Shown in pieces: positions 1 to 8,447 of a stretch of DNA of 64,000 bases. Numbering within the stretch: position 1 is the first letter of the stretch; each line of letters starts with the position of its first letter. The DNA comes from Amycolatopsis bullii. Its GTDB lineage: Bacteria; Actinomycetota; Actinomycetes; Mycobacteriales; Pseudonocardiaceae. The notes beneath the pieces were generated by a model. That model saw nothing but the letters and a program-made list of their open reading frames with translations. It was not told where the DNA came from and searched no databases. The stretch is from contig NZ_BNAW01000023.1 of assembly GCF_014654205.1 (NCBI RefSeq), forward strand, positions 1 through 64,000. Direction: 5' to 3'. A program made the position numbers and the translations under genes.

Positions 1-199
1 CTCAATCGCGATCCGCGAGAGCTTGGTTCGTGTCCCGGCGGCCACCCGGTTTCCCTGGCGACTTGGAGAACTTTACATGCCCCGAAAGGGCCCGAAACAG
101 GGGGGTCCCTTAACAAGATCAGCGCAGGTCAGACCCCGTGACGGAGCCCGTCCACGGCTCAGTCTGCCCCGAACCGGCCCGGAGCGCCACCGAAAGAGC

Positions 200-232
200 A
201 TTGCTCCGACTACATTGCACCGTATTGCTCCG
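200..232. promoter_or_regulatory. Three ATTGC(T/A)CCG repeats upstream of hydrolase gene
   Basis: ATTGCTCCG occurs at 200-208 and 224-232, with ATTGCACCG at 214-222. The last copy is followed by AGCAA, giving a short TTGCT/AGCAA inverted repeat. The cluster lies 28-60 bases before the start codon of the hydrolase gene and looks like a regulator-binding region. The regulator is unknown. The first 260 bases of the window hold no gene I can support. Confidence 0.3.
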
Positions 233-260
233 AAGCAAAGCTCCGCCTAGCGTCGGCGGC

Positions 261-1043
261 ATGAACCTCGCGTACGACGACCTCGGGAGCGGGCAGCCCG
301 TCCTCCTCGTCCACGGCCACCCCTTCGACCGCTCGATGTGGCGTCCCCAGGCCGAGCACCTCGCCAAGAGCGGCTACCGGGTCATCACCCCGGACCTCCG
401 CGGCTACGGCACCTCGCCCACCCAGGACAAGACGACCGGCCTCGACGTCTTCGCGGACGACCTCGTCGAGCTGGCCGACCAGCTCGAGCTGGCGAGCTTC
501 GTCCTCGGCGGCCTCTCCATGGGCGGCCAGATCGTCATGCAGCTGGTGCGGGACCACCCCGGCCGCGTCGAAGCCCTCCTCCTCGCCGACACCTTCGCCG
601 GCCTGGACACCCCGCAGGCGAAACAGGCCCGCTACGACACCGCGGACCGCATCACCGAGGAGGGCATGGAGCAGTACGCCGAGGAGCTCCTCCCGAAGAT
701 GATCTCGAAAGAGACCCGCGCGACCAGGCCGGACGTCGAGACGCACGTCCACCGGATGATGCGCAACGCCCCGAAGGAAGGAGCGGCGGCGGCCCTGAGA
801 GGACGTGCCGAGCGCCCCGACTACACGCCGACGCTGAAGCACATCGACGTCCCCACCCTGGTCGTCGTCGGCAGCGAGGACGAATTCACCCCGGTCAGCG
901 ACGCCGAGCTCATCCAGCGGGAAATCGGACCTTCGACCCTGGTGGTGATCGAGGGCGCGGGCCACCTGCCTAACCTGGAACGCGAGGCCGAGTTCAACGA
1001 CGCCCTCACCACGTTCCTGACCAGCAGCGGAGCAACTTCATGA
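261..1043 (+). CDS. Alpha/beta-fold hydrolase
   Basis: A 260-residue alpha/beta hydrolase without a signal peptide, so cytoplasmic. The oxyanion region VLLVHGHPFD is near the N-terminus. The nucleophile elbow GLSMGGQ supplies the serine, GSEDEFTP supplies the acid and GAGHLPNLE supplies the histidine, giving an intact Ser-Asp-His triad. I chose the ATG at 261 because the family N-terminus (MNLAYDDLGSGQPVLLVHG) begins there; the in-frame extension back to 138 adds sequence unlike the family. Its stop overlaps the next gene as ATGA, so the two are translationally coupled. The substrate is unknown; esterase or C-C hydrolase activity are both possible. Confidence 0.85.
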   Translation: MNLAYDDLGSGQPVLLVHGHPFDRSMWRPQAEHLAKSGYRVITPDLRGYGTSPTQDKTTGLDVFADDLVELADQLELASFVLGGLSMGGQIVMQLVRDHPGRVEALLLADTFAGLDTPQAKQARYDTADRITEEGMEQYAEELLPKMISKETRATRPDVETHVHRMMRNAPKEGAAAALRGRAERPDYTPTLKHIDVPTLVVVGSEDEFTPVSDAELIQREIGPSTLVVIEGAGHLPNLEREAEFNDALTTFLTSSGATS

Positions 1044-1798
1044 CCCAGCAGACCGTGTTCGTGACCGGCGCGAGCGCCGGCTTCGGCGACGCCATCGCGC
1101 GCCGGTTCGCCGCCGAGGGCGCCCGCGTGATCGCCGTCGCCCGCAGCGCGGACAAGCTCGAGAAGCTGGCCGGCGAGCTCGGCGACGCCGTCCTCCCGGT
1201 GACCCTCGACGTCAGCGACCCCGAAGGCGTGCGAGGAACGATCGGCGCCCTCCCGGAGGAGTGGAACCAGGTCGACGTCCTGGTCAACAACGCCGGCCTG
1301 GCCAAGGGCCTCGAGCCCGCGCACCGGGCGGACCTGCGGGACTGGGACGAGATGATCGCGACCAACGTCCGCGGCCTCGCGCACGTCACGCGCGCCCTGC
1401 TCCCGGGCATGGTCGAGCGCGGCCGCGGCCACGTCATCAACATCGGCTCGATCGCCGGCACCTACCCCTACCCCGGCGGCAACGTCTACGGCGCGACCAA
1501 GGCGTTCGTCCACCAGTTCAGCCTCAACCTGCGCAGCGACCTGCACGGCACCGGCGTCCGGGTCACGAACGTCGAGCCCGGCCTGGTCGGCGGCACGGAC
1601 TTCTCGAAGGTCCGGTTCGACGGCGATCAGGCCAAGGCCGACAAGGTCTACGAAGGCACCACGCCGCTGACCGCCGACGACGTCGCCGAGTCCGTCTTCT
1701 GGGCCGCGAACCAGCCGAAGCACGTGAACATCAACGTCATCGAGCTGATGCCGGTGGTGCAGAGCTTCTCGGCGCTGCAGATCTACCGCGAGAGCTGA
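1040..1798 (+). CDS. SDR family NAD(P)-dependent oxidoreductase (YdfG-like)
   Basis: A classical short-chain dehydrogenase of 252 residues. The nucleotide-binding motif TGASAGFG is at residues 10-17, NNAG follows in the middle, and the catalytic Ser (NIGSIAG) and YGATK pair follow. The C-terminal VIELMPVVQSFS resembles the end of YdfG-type 3-hydroxy acid dehydrogenases, which oxidise serine, threonine and 3-hydroxy acids with NADP. It is coupled to the upstream hydrolase by a 4-base ATGA overlap. Its last 16 bases overlap the 3' end of the convergent transposase-like gene, yet the protein appears full length. Confidence 0.85.
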   Translation: MTQQTVFVTGASAGFGDAIARRFAAEGARVIAVARSADKLEKLAGELGDAVLPVTLDVSDPEGVRGTIGALPEEWNQVDVLVNNAGLAKGLEPAHRADLRDWDEMIATNVRGLAHVTRALLPGMVERGRGHVINIGSIAGTYPYPGGNVYGATKAFVHQFSLNLRSDLHGTGVRVTNVEPGLVGGTDFSKVRFDGDQAKADKVYEGTTPLTADDVAESVFWAANQPKHVNINVIELMPVVQSFSALQIYRES

Positions 1799-3333
1799 AA
1801 CAGCGAGAACAACGCCTGCCGGCCGGGGTCCAGCTCGGTCAGCAGGCGCTTGGTCCGCGGCCGCCCGCCGGTGGACGGGTACGTCAGGACCAGCTCGCCG
1901 ATGCCCGCGAGCTGGTCCAGCAGCTCCCGCACCGACAGGTTCATCCCCGCCCGGTCGGCCTCGCGCCGCATCAGGTGGGTCACCGTCGCGGCGAGCACCG
2001 AGATCAGGCCGTGCGCGGCGATGCGCTGCCGCGTCCACTCCCAGCGCGGGGTCGGGCCGGTGACGGCGGGCCCGGTCAGCCAGCGGAACGTCGATTCGAG
2101 GTGGGTGCGGGCGCGGTAGGCGGTGACGACCTCGGCGACCGGCCAGTCCCGGTCGGTGACCAGCACCTGCTTGCCGAAGAACTCCTCGTCCAGCCGGGCC
2201 AGCGCCGCCGCGTCGATCCGCCGTTCGAGCCGGATCTCGCCGGGCCGGTTCCCGCTCAGGACGGCGGTGAGCACGCGCTCGATGCGCCGGCCGCGGGTCA
2301 CGCGGCCGATTTCGGCGTGGACCTGGGCCCGGTCGCCGCGGTGGGTGCCCGCGGCGAGGGCCTCGGCGAGGCCGTCGAGTTCGCGGGTCGCGGTGGCCAG
2401 CTCGTCGGCGAACGCGCGGGACTGGGCGGCGTGCAGCGTCGCCGAGTGGGTCAGGATCACCCGCCGCCGGACGCCGTCGACGACCGCGTGCGTGTCGAGC
2501 GCGGTGAGGCCGGCGAACCGCTCGGGGTCGACGCGCTTGCGTGCGGACGCGGGCTGGGTCAGCAGCTCCGGGTGGTCGGTCAGCGGCAGTGATCCGACGA
2601 AGCCGCTGCGGGAGCCCAGGTCGAGCTGGGCGGCCTGGCCGGAGTGGAAGACGAGGGTGGCCGGGCCCAGTTGCCCCATCAGCGAGGCGAACGTCGGTGC
2701 TGTTCCGTCGTCACGCCGGTAGACCCGTGACGCCAGGGGAATGGCGCCGTCGCGGGTCACGCGCAGGCCCGCGCCGGCGAGCACCCCCTGGCAGGCCGAG
2801 GGCAGGGTGCAGTCGGCCGGGGCGAAGGCGGCGAACTGCGGGACGTCGACGGCGAGTGCCGCGTGGTCGTCGAGGGTCGCCAGCACGGCGGAGGCGACGG
2901 TTTCTTCGATGCCCTCGATGCGTTCCGGGGTGAGGCGCTCCAGGGCCCGCCACAACCCATCCACTGTGGACAGCCGGGGCCGGACGACGTCCGCGGCCGA
3001 GGCCCACCACGATTCGATCGGCGTCTCCGGGGCGGTCGCGCGGTGCAGGACCGCGACGGCGAGGGTCAGCCCGAGCGATGGCTTTGCGCGCACGACGTCG
3101 TCGACGCGGGCGACGAAGTCCAGCCGGGTCAGCGTCGCCCACACCGCGGCGACGTCGCCGTAGGTCCGGTACGACACCGAGGCGGGTTCGCCGCCCGGAA
3201 CGGCGCGGGCGATCTCGTCGGCCGTGCCGAGGTAACGCTGGGTCACCACCCGCGGCTTGCCGTCCACCCGCGCGGACTCCGCCAGGTAGTAGTACGTCCG
3301 TCCGCCGATCTTCTTGCCGACCACCGATGCCAC
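1783..3333 (-). CDS. IS1634-type transposase relic, probably catalytically dead
   Basis: A 516-residue protein of the IS4/IS1634 transposase type. The N-terminus (MASVVGKKIGGRTYYYLAES) is typical. A DV segment at residue 163 fits the first catalytic Asp, and YRARTHLE at 406-413 fits the Y-x2-R-x3-E box. The segment that normally carries the second Asp reads LVFHSGQAAQLDL, with His at 230 where the family usually has Asp. The YREK lysine position is Thr. The start is GTG at 3333. No terminal inverted repeats or target duplications are visible, and the stop lies inside the neighbouring SDR gene. I infer a fixed or domesticated copy rather than an active element. Confidence 0.75.
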   Translation of the reverse strand: MASVVGKKIGGRTYYYLAESARVDGKPRVVTQRYLGTADEIARAVPGGEPASVSYRTYGDVAAVWATLTRLDFVARVDDVVRAKPSLGLTLAVAVLHRATAPETPIESWWASAADVVRPRLSTVDGLWRALERLTPERIEGIEETVASAVLATLDDHAALAVDVPQFAAFAPADCTLPSACQGVLAGAGLRVTRDGAIPLASRVYRRDDGTAPTFASLMGQLGPATLVFHSGQAAQLDLGSRSGFVGSLPLTDHPELLTQPASARKRVDPERFAGLTALDTHAVVDGVRRRVILTHSATLHAAQSRAFADELATATRELDGLAEALAAGTHRGDRAQVHAEIGRVTRGRRIERVLTAVLSGNRPGEIRLERRIDAAALARLDEEFFGKQVLVTDRDWPVAEVVTAYRARTHLESTFRWLTGPAVTGPTPRWEWTRQRIAAHGLISVLAATVTHLMRREADRAGMNLSVRELLDQLAGIGELVLTYPSTGGRPRTKRLLTELDPGRQALFSLFQLSR

Positions 3334-3464
3334 CCTTTAGGTAATACACGCCGACGCGCTGATCGACAACCACGTGAACCCGCTGACCTGCGGCGACGAT
3401 CACGCGCCCGACCAGGCCCCGACAGGTGCGGAACACACACTGGCTGGTCGCGCGAGGACGGTCC

Positions 3465-3470
3465 TAGCGT
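3465..3470 (+). promoter_or_regulatory. -10 box of leaderless fbiC
   Basis: TAGCGT (TAnnnT) lies 7 bases before the fbiC ATG, so transcription probably starts at or next to the start codon. No ribosome-binding site is present. Confidence 0.45.
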
Positions 3471-3477
3471 GGGCGGA

Positions 3478-6075
3478 ATGGGACCCGAACCCGACGCCAC
3501 CACCCCGACCGCCTCCGCGATGCGCCGCGCGCTCGCCCGGGCGCGTGACGGAAAGACACTGGACGTCACCGAAGCGAGCGTCCTGCTGCACGCGCGCGGT
3601 GACGACCTGGCCAAGCTGTCCGAGTACGCCTCCCGCATCCGCGACGCGGGGCTGGCCGAAGCCGGCCGCGCCGGCGTCATCACCTACAGCCGCAAGGTGT
3701 TCATCCCGCTGACCCGGCTCTGCCGCGACCGCTGCGGCTACTGCACGTTCGTCACCGTGCCCGGCCGGCTCGAATCGCCGTTCCTGTCCCCGGACGAGGT
3801 CCTCGACATCGCCCGCAAGGGTGCCGAGATGGGCTGCAAGGAAGCCCTCTTCACGCTCGGCGACCGGCCGGAGGACCGCTGGAAGGCCGCCCGCGAGTGG
3901 CTGGACGCGCACGGCTACGACGACACGCTGTCCTACGTCCGGGCGATGGCGATCCGGGTGCTCGAAGAGACCGGCCTGCTGCCGCACCTCAACCCGGGTG
4001 TGCTGACCTGGCAGGACTTCCAGCGGCTCAAGCCGGTCGCGCCGTCGATGGGCATGATGCTGGAGACGACCGCGACCCGGCTGTGGAGCGAGAAGGGCGG
4101 CCCGCACTACGGCTCGCCGGACAAGGACCCGGCCGTCCGGCTGCGGGTGCTCGAAGACGCCGGGCGCAGCAGCGTCCCGTTCACCACGGGTGTCCTCATC
4201 GGCATCGGCGAGACGTTCGAAGAGCGCGCGGACGCGCTGTTCGAGATCCGCAAGGTCGCCAAGACCTACGGCGGCATCCAGGAAGTCATCGTCCAGAACT
4301 TCCGGGCCAAGCCGGACACGAAGATGCGCGCGACCCCGGACGCCGACCTCGAAGAGCTGGCCGCGAACATCGCCGTCGCGCGGCTGGTGCTCGGCCCGAA
4401 GATGCGCATCCAGGCGCCGCCGAACCTGATCGGCAACCAGTACGACCTGATGATCCGCGCCGGCATCGACGACTGGGGCGGCGTGTCGCCGCTGACCCCG
4501 GACCACGTCAACCCGGAACGCGCCTGGCCGCAGATCGACGAGCTCGCCCGCCGCACCGAGAAGGCCGGCTTCGAGCTCAAGGAGCGGCTGACCATCTACC
4601 CGGAGTACGTCAAGGCCGGCGAGCCGTGGCTGGACCCGCGGATCACGCGACACGTCGCCGCGCTCGTCGACTACGACACCGGGCTGGCCCGCGAAGGGGC
4701 GATGCCGGTCGGCCTCCCGTGGCAGGAGCCGGACGGCGGCTGGCAGGAGTCCGGGCGCACCGACCTGCACACCGAGATCGACTCGAGCGGCCGCACCGAG
4801 GACCGCCGCAGCGACTTCGACTCCGTGTACGGGGACTGGAAGGAGATCGGCGACCGGATCAAGACCGGGCCGGCGAAGTTCGACACGGACATCCTGGAAG
4901 CGTTGCGCAGCGCGGAAAAGGACCCCGCCGGGCTCTCCGACGACGCCGCGCTGGCGCTGTTGCACGCCGACGGCCGCGAACTCGACGCGTTCACGAAGAT
5001 CGCCGACGACCTGCGCCGGGAGACGGTCGGCGACGACGTCACCTTCGTCGTCACGCGGAACATCAACTTCACCAACGTCTGCTACACGGGTTGCCGCTTC
5101 TGTGCCTTCGCACAGCGTCGCACCGACGCCGACGCGTACACGCTCTCGCTGGAGCAGGTCGGCGACCGCGTCGACGAGGCGTGGGCCGCCGGCGCGACCG
5201 AGATCTGCATGCAGGGCGGCATCCACCCGGACCTGCCGGGCACCGCGTACTTCGACCTCGCGGCCGAGGTCAAGCGCCGTCAGCCGGAGATCCACCTGCA
5301 CTCCTACAGCCCGATGGAGGTCGTGAACGGCGCTTCGCGGACCAACCTCTCGCTTCGCGACTGGCTGATCGCGGCGAAGGAGTCCGGCGTGGACTCGCTG
5401 CCGGGCACGGCGGCGGAGATCCTCGACGACGACGTCCGCTGGGTGCTCACCAAGGGCAAGCTGCCGACGTCGGAGTGGATCAAGGTGGTGACGACCGCGC
5501 ACGAGGTCGGGCTGCCGACGACGTCCACGATGATGTACGGCCACGTCGACACACCCGCGCACTGGGTCGCGCACCTGAAGCTGCTCGCGCGGCTGCAGCG
5601 CGAGGGCCTGGAGAAGCACGGCCGGCGCGGGTTCACCGAGTTCGTGCTGCTGCCGTTCATCCACCAGAGCGCGCCGATCTACCTGGCCGGTCTCGCCCGC
5701 CCGGGCACGACGCTGCGCGAGAACCGCGCGGTGCACGCGCTGGCCCGGCTGCTGCTGCACGGCATGATCGACAACATCCAGAGCTCCTGGGTGAAGCTCG
5801 GCGAGGAGGGCAGCCGCGCGGTGCTGCAGGGCGGCGTCAACGACATCGGCGGGACGCTGATGGAAGAGACGATCAGCCGGATGGCGGGCGCCTCGCACGG
5901 GTCGTACAAGACGATCAGCGACATGCGCGCGATGGTCGAGCCGCTGGGCCGCCCGCTGGTCCAGCGCACGACGGGCTACGGACGGCCGTCGGCCGAGCGG
6001 CTCGCCGCGGCGGCGGCGTCGGACGGCGTCGCGACGCAGGTGCGCAAGCCGCTCCTGCCGCTGCTGACCCCGTGA
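3478..6075 (+). CDS. fbiC: 7,8-didemethyl-8-hydroxy-5-deazariboflavin (FO) synthase, fused CofG-CofH
   Basis: A bifunctional radical-SAM enzyme of 865 residues that makes the FO chromophore of coenzyme F420 from tyrosine and 5-amino-6-ribitylaminouracil. Two CxxxCxxC [4Fe-4S] motifs are present: Cys82/86/89 (CRDRCGYC) in the CofG half and Cys535/539/542 (CYTGCRFC) in the CofH half. Length matches the single-chain actinobacterial FbiC of about 850 residues. I used the ATG at 3478 because it sits just after a TAGCGT -10 box and begins the conserved region; upstream in-frame sequence has no family character. The product supports the F420-type enzymes encoded at 39260-39664 and 56763-57746. Confidence 0.95.
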   Translation: MGPEPDATTPTASAMRRALARARDGKTLDVTEASVLLHARGDDLAKLSEYASRIRDAGLAEAGRAGVITYSRKVFIPLTRLCRDRCGYCTFVTVPGRLESPFLSPDEVLDIARKGAEMGCKEALFTLGDRPEDRWKAAREWLDAHGYDDTLSYVRAMAIRVLEETGLLPHLNPGVLTWQDFQRLKPVAPSMGMMLETTATRLWSEKGGPHYGSPDKDPAVRLRVLEDAGRSSVPFTTGVLIGIGETFEERADALFEIRKVAKTYGGIQEVIVQNFRAKPDTKMRATPDADLEELAANIAVARLVLGPKMRIQAPPNLIGNQYDLMIRAGIDDWGGVSPLTPDHVNPERAWPQIDELARRTEKAGFELKERLTIYPEYVKAGEPWLDPRITRHVAALVDYDTGLAREGAMPVGLPWQEPDGGWQESGRTDLHTEIDSSGRTEDRRSDFDSVYGDWKEIGDRIKTGPAKFDTDILEALRSAEKDPAGLSDDAALALLHADGRELDAFTKIADDLRRETVGDDVTFVVTRNINFTNVCYTGCRFCAFAQRRTDADAYTLSLEQVGDRVDEAWAAGATEICMQGGIHPDLPGTAYFDLAAEVKRRQPEIHLHSYSPMEVVNGASRTNLSLRDWLIAAKESGVDSLPGTAAEILDDDVRWVLTKGKLPTSEWIKVVTTAHEVGLPTTSTMMYGHVDTPAHWVAHLKLLARLQREGLEKHGRRGFTEFVLLPFIHQSAPIYLAGLARPGTTLRENRAVHALARLLLHGMIDNIQSSWVKLGEEGSRAVLQGGVNDIGGTLMEETISRMAGASHGSYKTISDMRAMVEPLGRPLVQRTTGYGRPSAERLAAAAASDGVATQVRKPLLPLLTP

Positions 6076-6080
6076 AGCAA

Positions 6081-6135
6081 CGCAGTGAATGACTCATTCC
6101 TGGCGTCCGACGTCAGGAATGAGTCATTCACTGCG
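6081..6135. repeat. Palindrome-within-palindrome intergenic element / terminator
   Basis: Two perfect 22-base arms (6081-6102 and 6114-6135) flank an 11-base spacer that itself pairs as CGT/ACG. Each arm contains GAATGA-C-TCATTC, itself palindromic around one base, so the element can form a long hairpin or a branched structure. It sits right after the fbiC stop and before the lipoprotein promoter. It probably ends fbiC transcription, and the layered symmetry suggests a dispersed palindromic element. Confidence 0.7.
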
Positions 6136-6154
6136 TCCGCTAGCCTTGCGCCGC

Positions 6155-6682
6155 ATGGGGGTTTCTCGCTTCGCACCGCTTCTCGCCGTAGTGCTTCTCG
6201 CGGGTTGCGGCAGTACGCCGCCACCCGCTCCGACACCCACCCCGCCGCCGAGCCCGACGTACGGGCCGCCGCCGCAGGGCGGGCTGTCCCTTTCGGTCGG
6301 CCAGGTGGAAGCGGGCCTCGGGCACCGCGCCAGCGTCCTGACGCTGACCAACCGGGACACCGTGCCGCGGAAGGTCACCGGCTACCCGGACCTGAAGGTC
6401 CTGGCGGGCGACGGCAGCCCGCTCGACGTCCAGGTCCTGCACGAGACGTCCTACTTCGCCCCGGATCCGGGACCGCAGGACCTGACGCTCCAGCCGGGTG
6501 AGAAGGCGCTGTCGGTGCTCGCCTGGTCGGCGACCGTCACCAGCGGCGGCCGGCACACCGGCGCGGCGATCGCGGTCGTCCCGATACCCGGGGAGCCGGT
6601 GCAGAAGCAGCCCCTGGAGACCGACCTCGGCACCACCGACACGGTCAAGCTCAGCGCGTGGGCGACGAAAACCGGCCATTGA
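6155..6682 (+). CDS. DUF4232-type secreted lipoprotein
   Basis: A 175-residue protein with a lipoprotein signal: short basic start (MGVSRF), hydrophobic stretch and lipobox LLAGC, giving a lipidated Cys at about residue 17. A proline-rich linker (APTPTPPPSPTYGPPP) leads to a DUF4232-like beta domain. The ATG at 6155 is preferred over upstream in-frame starts because it places the signal peptide correctly and because TAGCCT at 6141-6146 sits 8 bases upstream as a leaderless -10 box. Function is unknown; the family is usually surface-anchored in actinomycetes. Confidence 0.8.
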   Translation: MGVSRFAPLLAVVLLAGCGSTPPPAPTPTPPPSPTYGPPPQGGLSLSVGQVEAGLGHRASVLTLTNRDTVPRKVTGYPDLKVLAGDGSPLDVQVLHETSYFAPDPGPQDLTLQPGEKALSVLAWSATVTSGGRHTGAAIAVVPIPGEPVQKQPLETDLGTTDTVKLSAWATKTGH

Positions 6683-6772
6683 CGACCGTGTGTCACCGCT
6701 CACAAACCGACGGTTGACCAGCGGGCTTCTGTGCTACCTCTGTTCCTTCACCCGCCGGAAGGGACCTCGACG

Positions 6773-7627
6773 ATGAGCACCTCCGTAGCGCCACTGGAAA
6801 TGGTCGACACCGGCCGCTACCCGCTCACCGACCCGGGCGGGCACGCCTGGCGGGAGACGGTCGAGCGCACGCGCGCGGACCTCGCCGCCGTCGGCTGCAG
6901 CGTCCTCACCGACTTCATCCGCCCCGAACTGCACGAGGTGCTCCGCGCCGAGTGCGCCGCACTCGAACCGCACGCCTACACGAAGATCGAACAGGTCAAC
7001 GCCTACAACACCGCGATCGGCGAGCCGCTGCCCGAAGACCACCCCGGCCGGACGATCATGGAACGCGGCAACGCCTTCGTCGCGCGCGACCGCATCCCGG
7101 CGTCGTCGATCATCAGCCGGCTCTACACGAGCCCGGTGTTCCAGCGGTTCGTCGCCGACTGCTTCGGGCTGCCGGAGCTGCACGAACTCGCCGACCCGCT
7201 GTCCGGGCTGACGCTCAACGTGATCGCGCCCGGCCGCGCGCACCCGTGGCACTTCGACACGAACACCCACACCGTGAGCATGCTGACGCAGGCCGCGGCG
7301 GACGGCGGGACCTTCGAGTACTGCCCGAACATCCGGTCCGCCGCGGACGAGAACTTCGCCGCCGTGCGCTCGGTGCTGGCCGGCGACACCGGGCCGGTCC
7401 GGCGCCTGGACCTGCAGCCCGGTGATCTCCAGCTGTTCAAAGGACGCTTCGCGCTGCACCGCGTGAGCACCGTGAAAGGGGCGACCGCGCGGCACTCCGC
7501 GATCTTCGCCTACAGCGAGCGCCCGGGGGTCATCGGCAGCGCGGAGCGAACGCGCCAGCTGTTCGGCCGCGTCCTGCCCGCCCACCTCGCGGAGCGGACC
7601 GCCCGCGGCGACGAACTGCTCGACTAG
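6773..7627 (+). CDS. HalD/BesD-like Fe(II)/2-oxoglutarate-dependent oxygenase (hydroxylase type)
   Basis: A 284-residue cupin-fold non-haem iron oxygenase. WHFDTNTH gives His160-x-Asp162, the distal histidine is His229 (FALHRVS) and Arg240 (ATARHS) is placed to bind 2-oxoglutarate. The overall sequence recalls the HalD/BesD/ArpA group, which acts on free amino acids including lysine. In the halogenases of that group the iron-ligand Asp is Gly; here the Asp is kept, so hydroxylation is predicted rather than chlorination. GGAAGGGAC precedes the ATG. It heads a three-gene operon with a methyltransferase and a carnitine-type acyltransferase. The group assignment is from memory of motifs; the iron site is seen directly. 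Confidence 0.75.
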   Translation: MSTSVAPLEMVDTGRYPLTDPGGHAWRETVERTRADLAAVGCSVLTDFIRPELHEVLRAECAALEPHAYTKIEQVNAYNTAIGEPLPEDHPGRTIMERGNAFVARDRIPASSIISRLYTSPVFQRFVADCFGLPELHELADPLSGLTLNVIAPGRAHPWHFDTNTHTVSMLTQAAADGGTFEYCPNIRSAADENFAAVRSVLAGDTGPVRRLDLQPGDLQLFKGRFALHRVSTVKGATARHSAIFAYSERPGVIGSAERTRQLFGRVLPAHLAERTARGDELLD

Positions 7628-7637
7628 GAGCTGGCCC

Positions 7638-8447
7638 GTGCCTTTCGACTCGACCGGCAAGATCTCCTTCGACCACATCTACACCGCGCCCGACCCGCGT
7701 CCGTTCTTCGGCACGCTCAAGCGCGTCGGCTACGGAATCCCGCAGCTGGCGAAGCCGTACTTCGCGAAGCTGATCGCCGCGCACCCCGCCGAGCGGCCCA
7801 CCGTGCTCGACGTCGGCTGCTCGTACGGCATCAACGCGGCCCTCCAGCGCTGCGAAGCGACGATGGACGACCTCTATGCCCACTACACGGCCCCGGCCGT
7901 GCGCGCGCTGGACCACGCGGCGCTGGTCGAGGCGGACCGCAAGCGCGTGCGCCCCGGCGGCCCGAAGTTCTACGGCCTGGACAGCTCGGCCCCGGCCGTG
8001 GAGTACGCGCTTTCCGCCGGCTTCCTCGACGAAGCGATCCACGCCGACCTCGAGCGCGACGACCCGGACAGCACCCAGCAGAAGCTCCTGGACGACGTCG
8101 ACCTCGTCATCTCGACCGGTTGCGTCGGGTACGTCACGGAGAAGACGCTGTCCCGGGTCGCGCGCGGCTCGCGGCCGTGGATGGCGCACTTCGTGCTGCG
8201 GATGTTCTCCTACGAGCCGATCGCCGACACCCTCGCCGAGCTGGGGTACGAGACCACGAGCGTCGGCGGGGTGTTCCGGCAGCGGCAGTTCGCCTCCGCC
8301 GAAGAGCAGACGCAGATCCTGGACACGCTGAGCGCGGCCGGGGTCGACCCCACCGGGCTGGAGTCCGACGGGTGGCTCTACGCGCAGCTGTATGTTTCCC
8401 GTCCTGCAGGCTTGCCCGAACTCGAACTCCCCGACGAAGAAGGATGA
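7638..8447 (+). CDS. Class I SAM-dependent methyltransferase
   Basis: A 269-residue Rossmann methyltransferase. Motif I is VLDVGCSYGINAA, followed by the acidic segment GLDSSAPAVEYA and a motif IV-like DDVDLVISTG. The GTG at 7638 follows GGAGCTGG and lies 10 bases after the oxygenase stop. The stop overlaps the acyltransferase start as ATGA. Between motif I and the acidic loop is a long insertion (about residues 70-115) of the kind that often shapes the substrate pocket. Placement between an amino acid oxygenase and a carnitine-type acyltransferase suggests methylation of a small amino acid, perhaps at nitrogen; that is inference. Confidence 0.8.
   Translation: MPFDSTGKISFDHIYTAPDPRPFFGTLKRVGYGIPQLAKPYFAKLIAAHPAERPTVLDVGCSYGINAALQRCEATMDDLYAHYTAPAVRALDHAALVEADRKRVRPGGPKFYGLDSSAPAVEYALSAGFLDEAIHADLERDDPDSTQQKLLDDVDLVISTGCVGYVTEKTLSRVARGSRPWMAHFVLRMFSYEPIADTLAELGYETTSVGGVFRQRQFASAEEQTQILDTLSAAGVDPTGLESDGWLYAQLYVSRPAGLPELELPDEEG

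Noticed and set aside
138..260. N-terminal extension of the first hydrolase
   Set aside because: The extension has no family similarity and crosses the repeated ATTGC(T/A)CCG region, while ATG 261 begins the conserved fold.
821..2038. 405-codon reverse-strand open frame
   Set aside because: It crosses the hydrolase and SDR genes on the opposite strand and has no recognisable domain.
1783..3333. Active insertion sequence with defined ends
   Set aside because: No terminal inverted repeats or target duplication can be found, and the gene end is inside an intact SDR gene.
3400..5898. 832-codon reverse-strand open frame across fbiC
   Set aside because: It is antisense to a gene with clear radical-SAM motifs; long shadow frames are expected at this GC and it has no domain signature.
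6773..7627. Radical halogenase
   Set aside because: The iron-ligand Asp is present, so chloride binding as in BesD-type enzymes is not expected.
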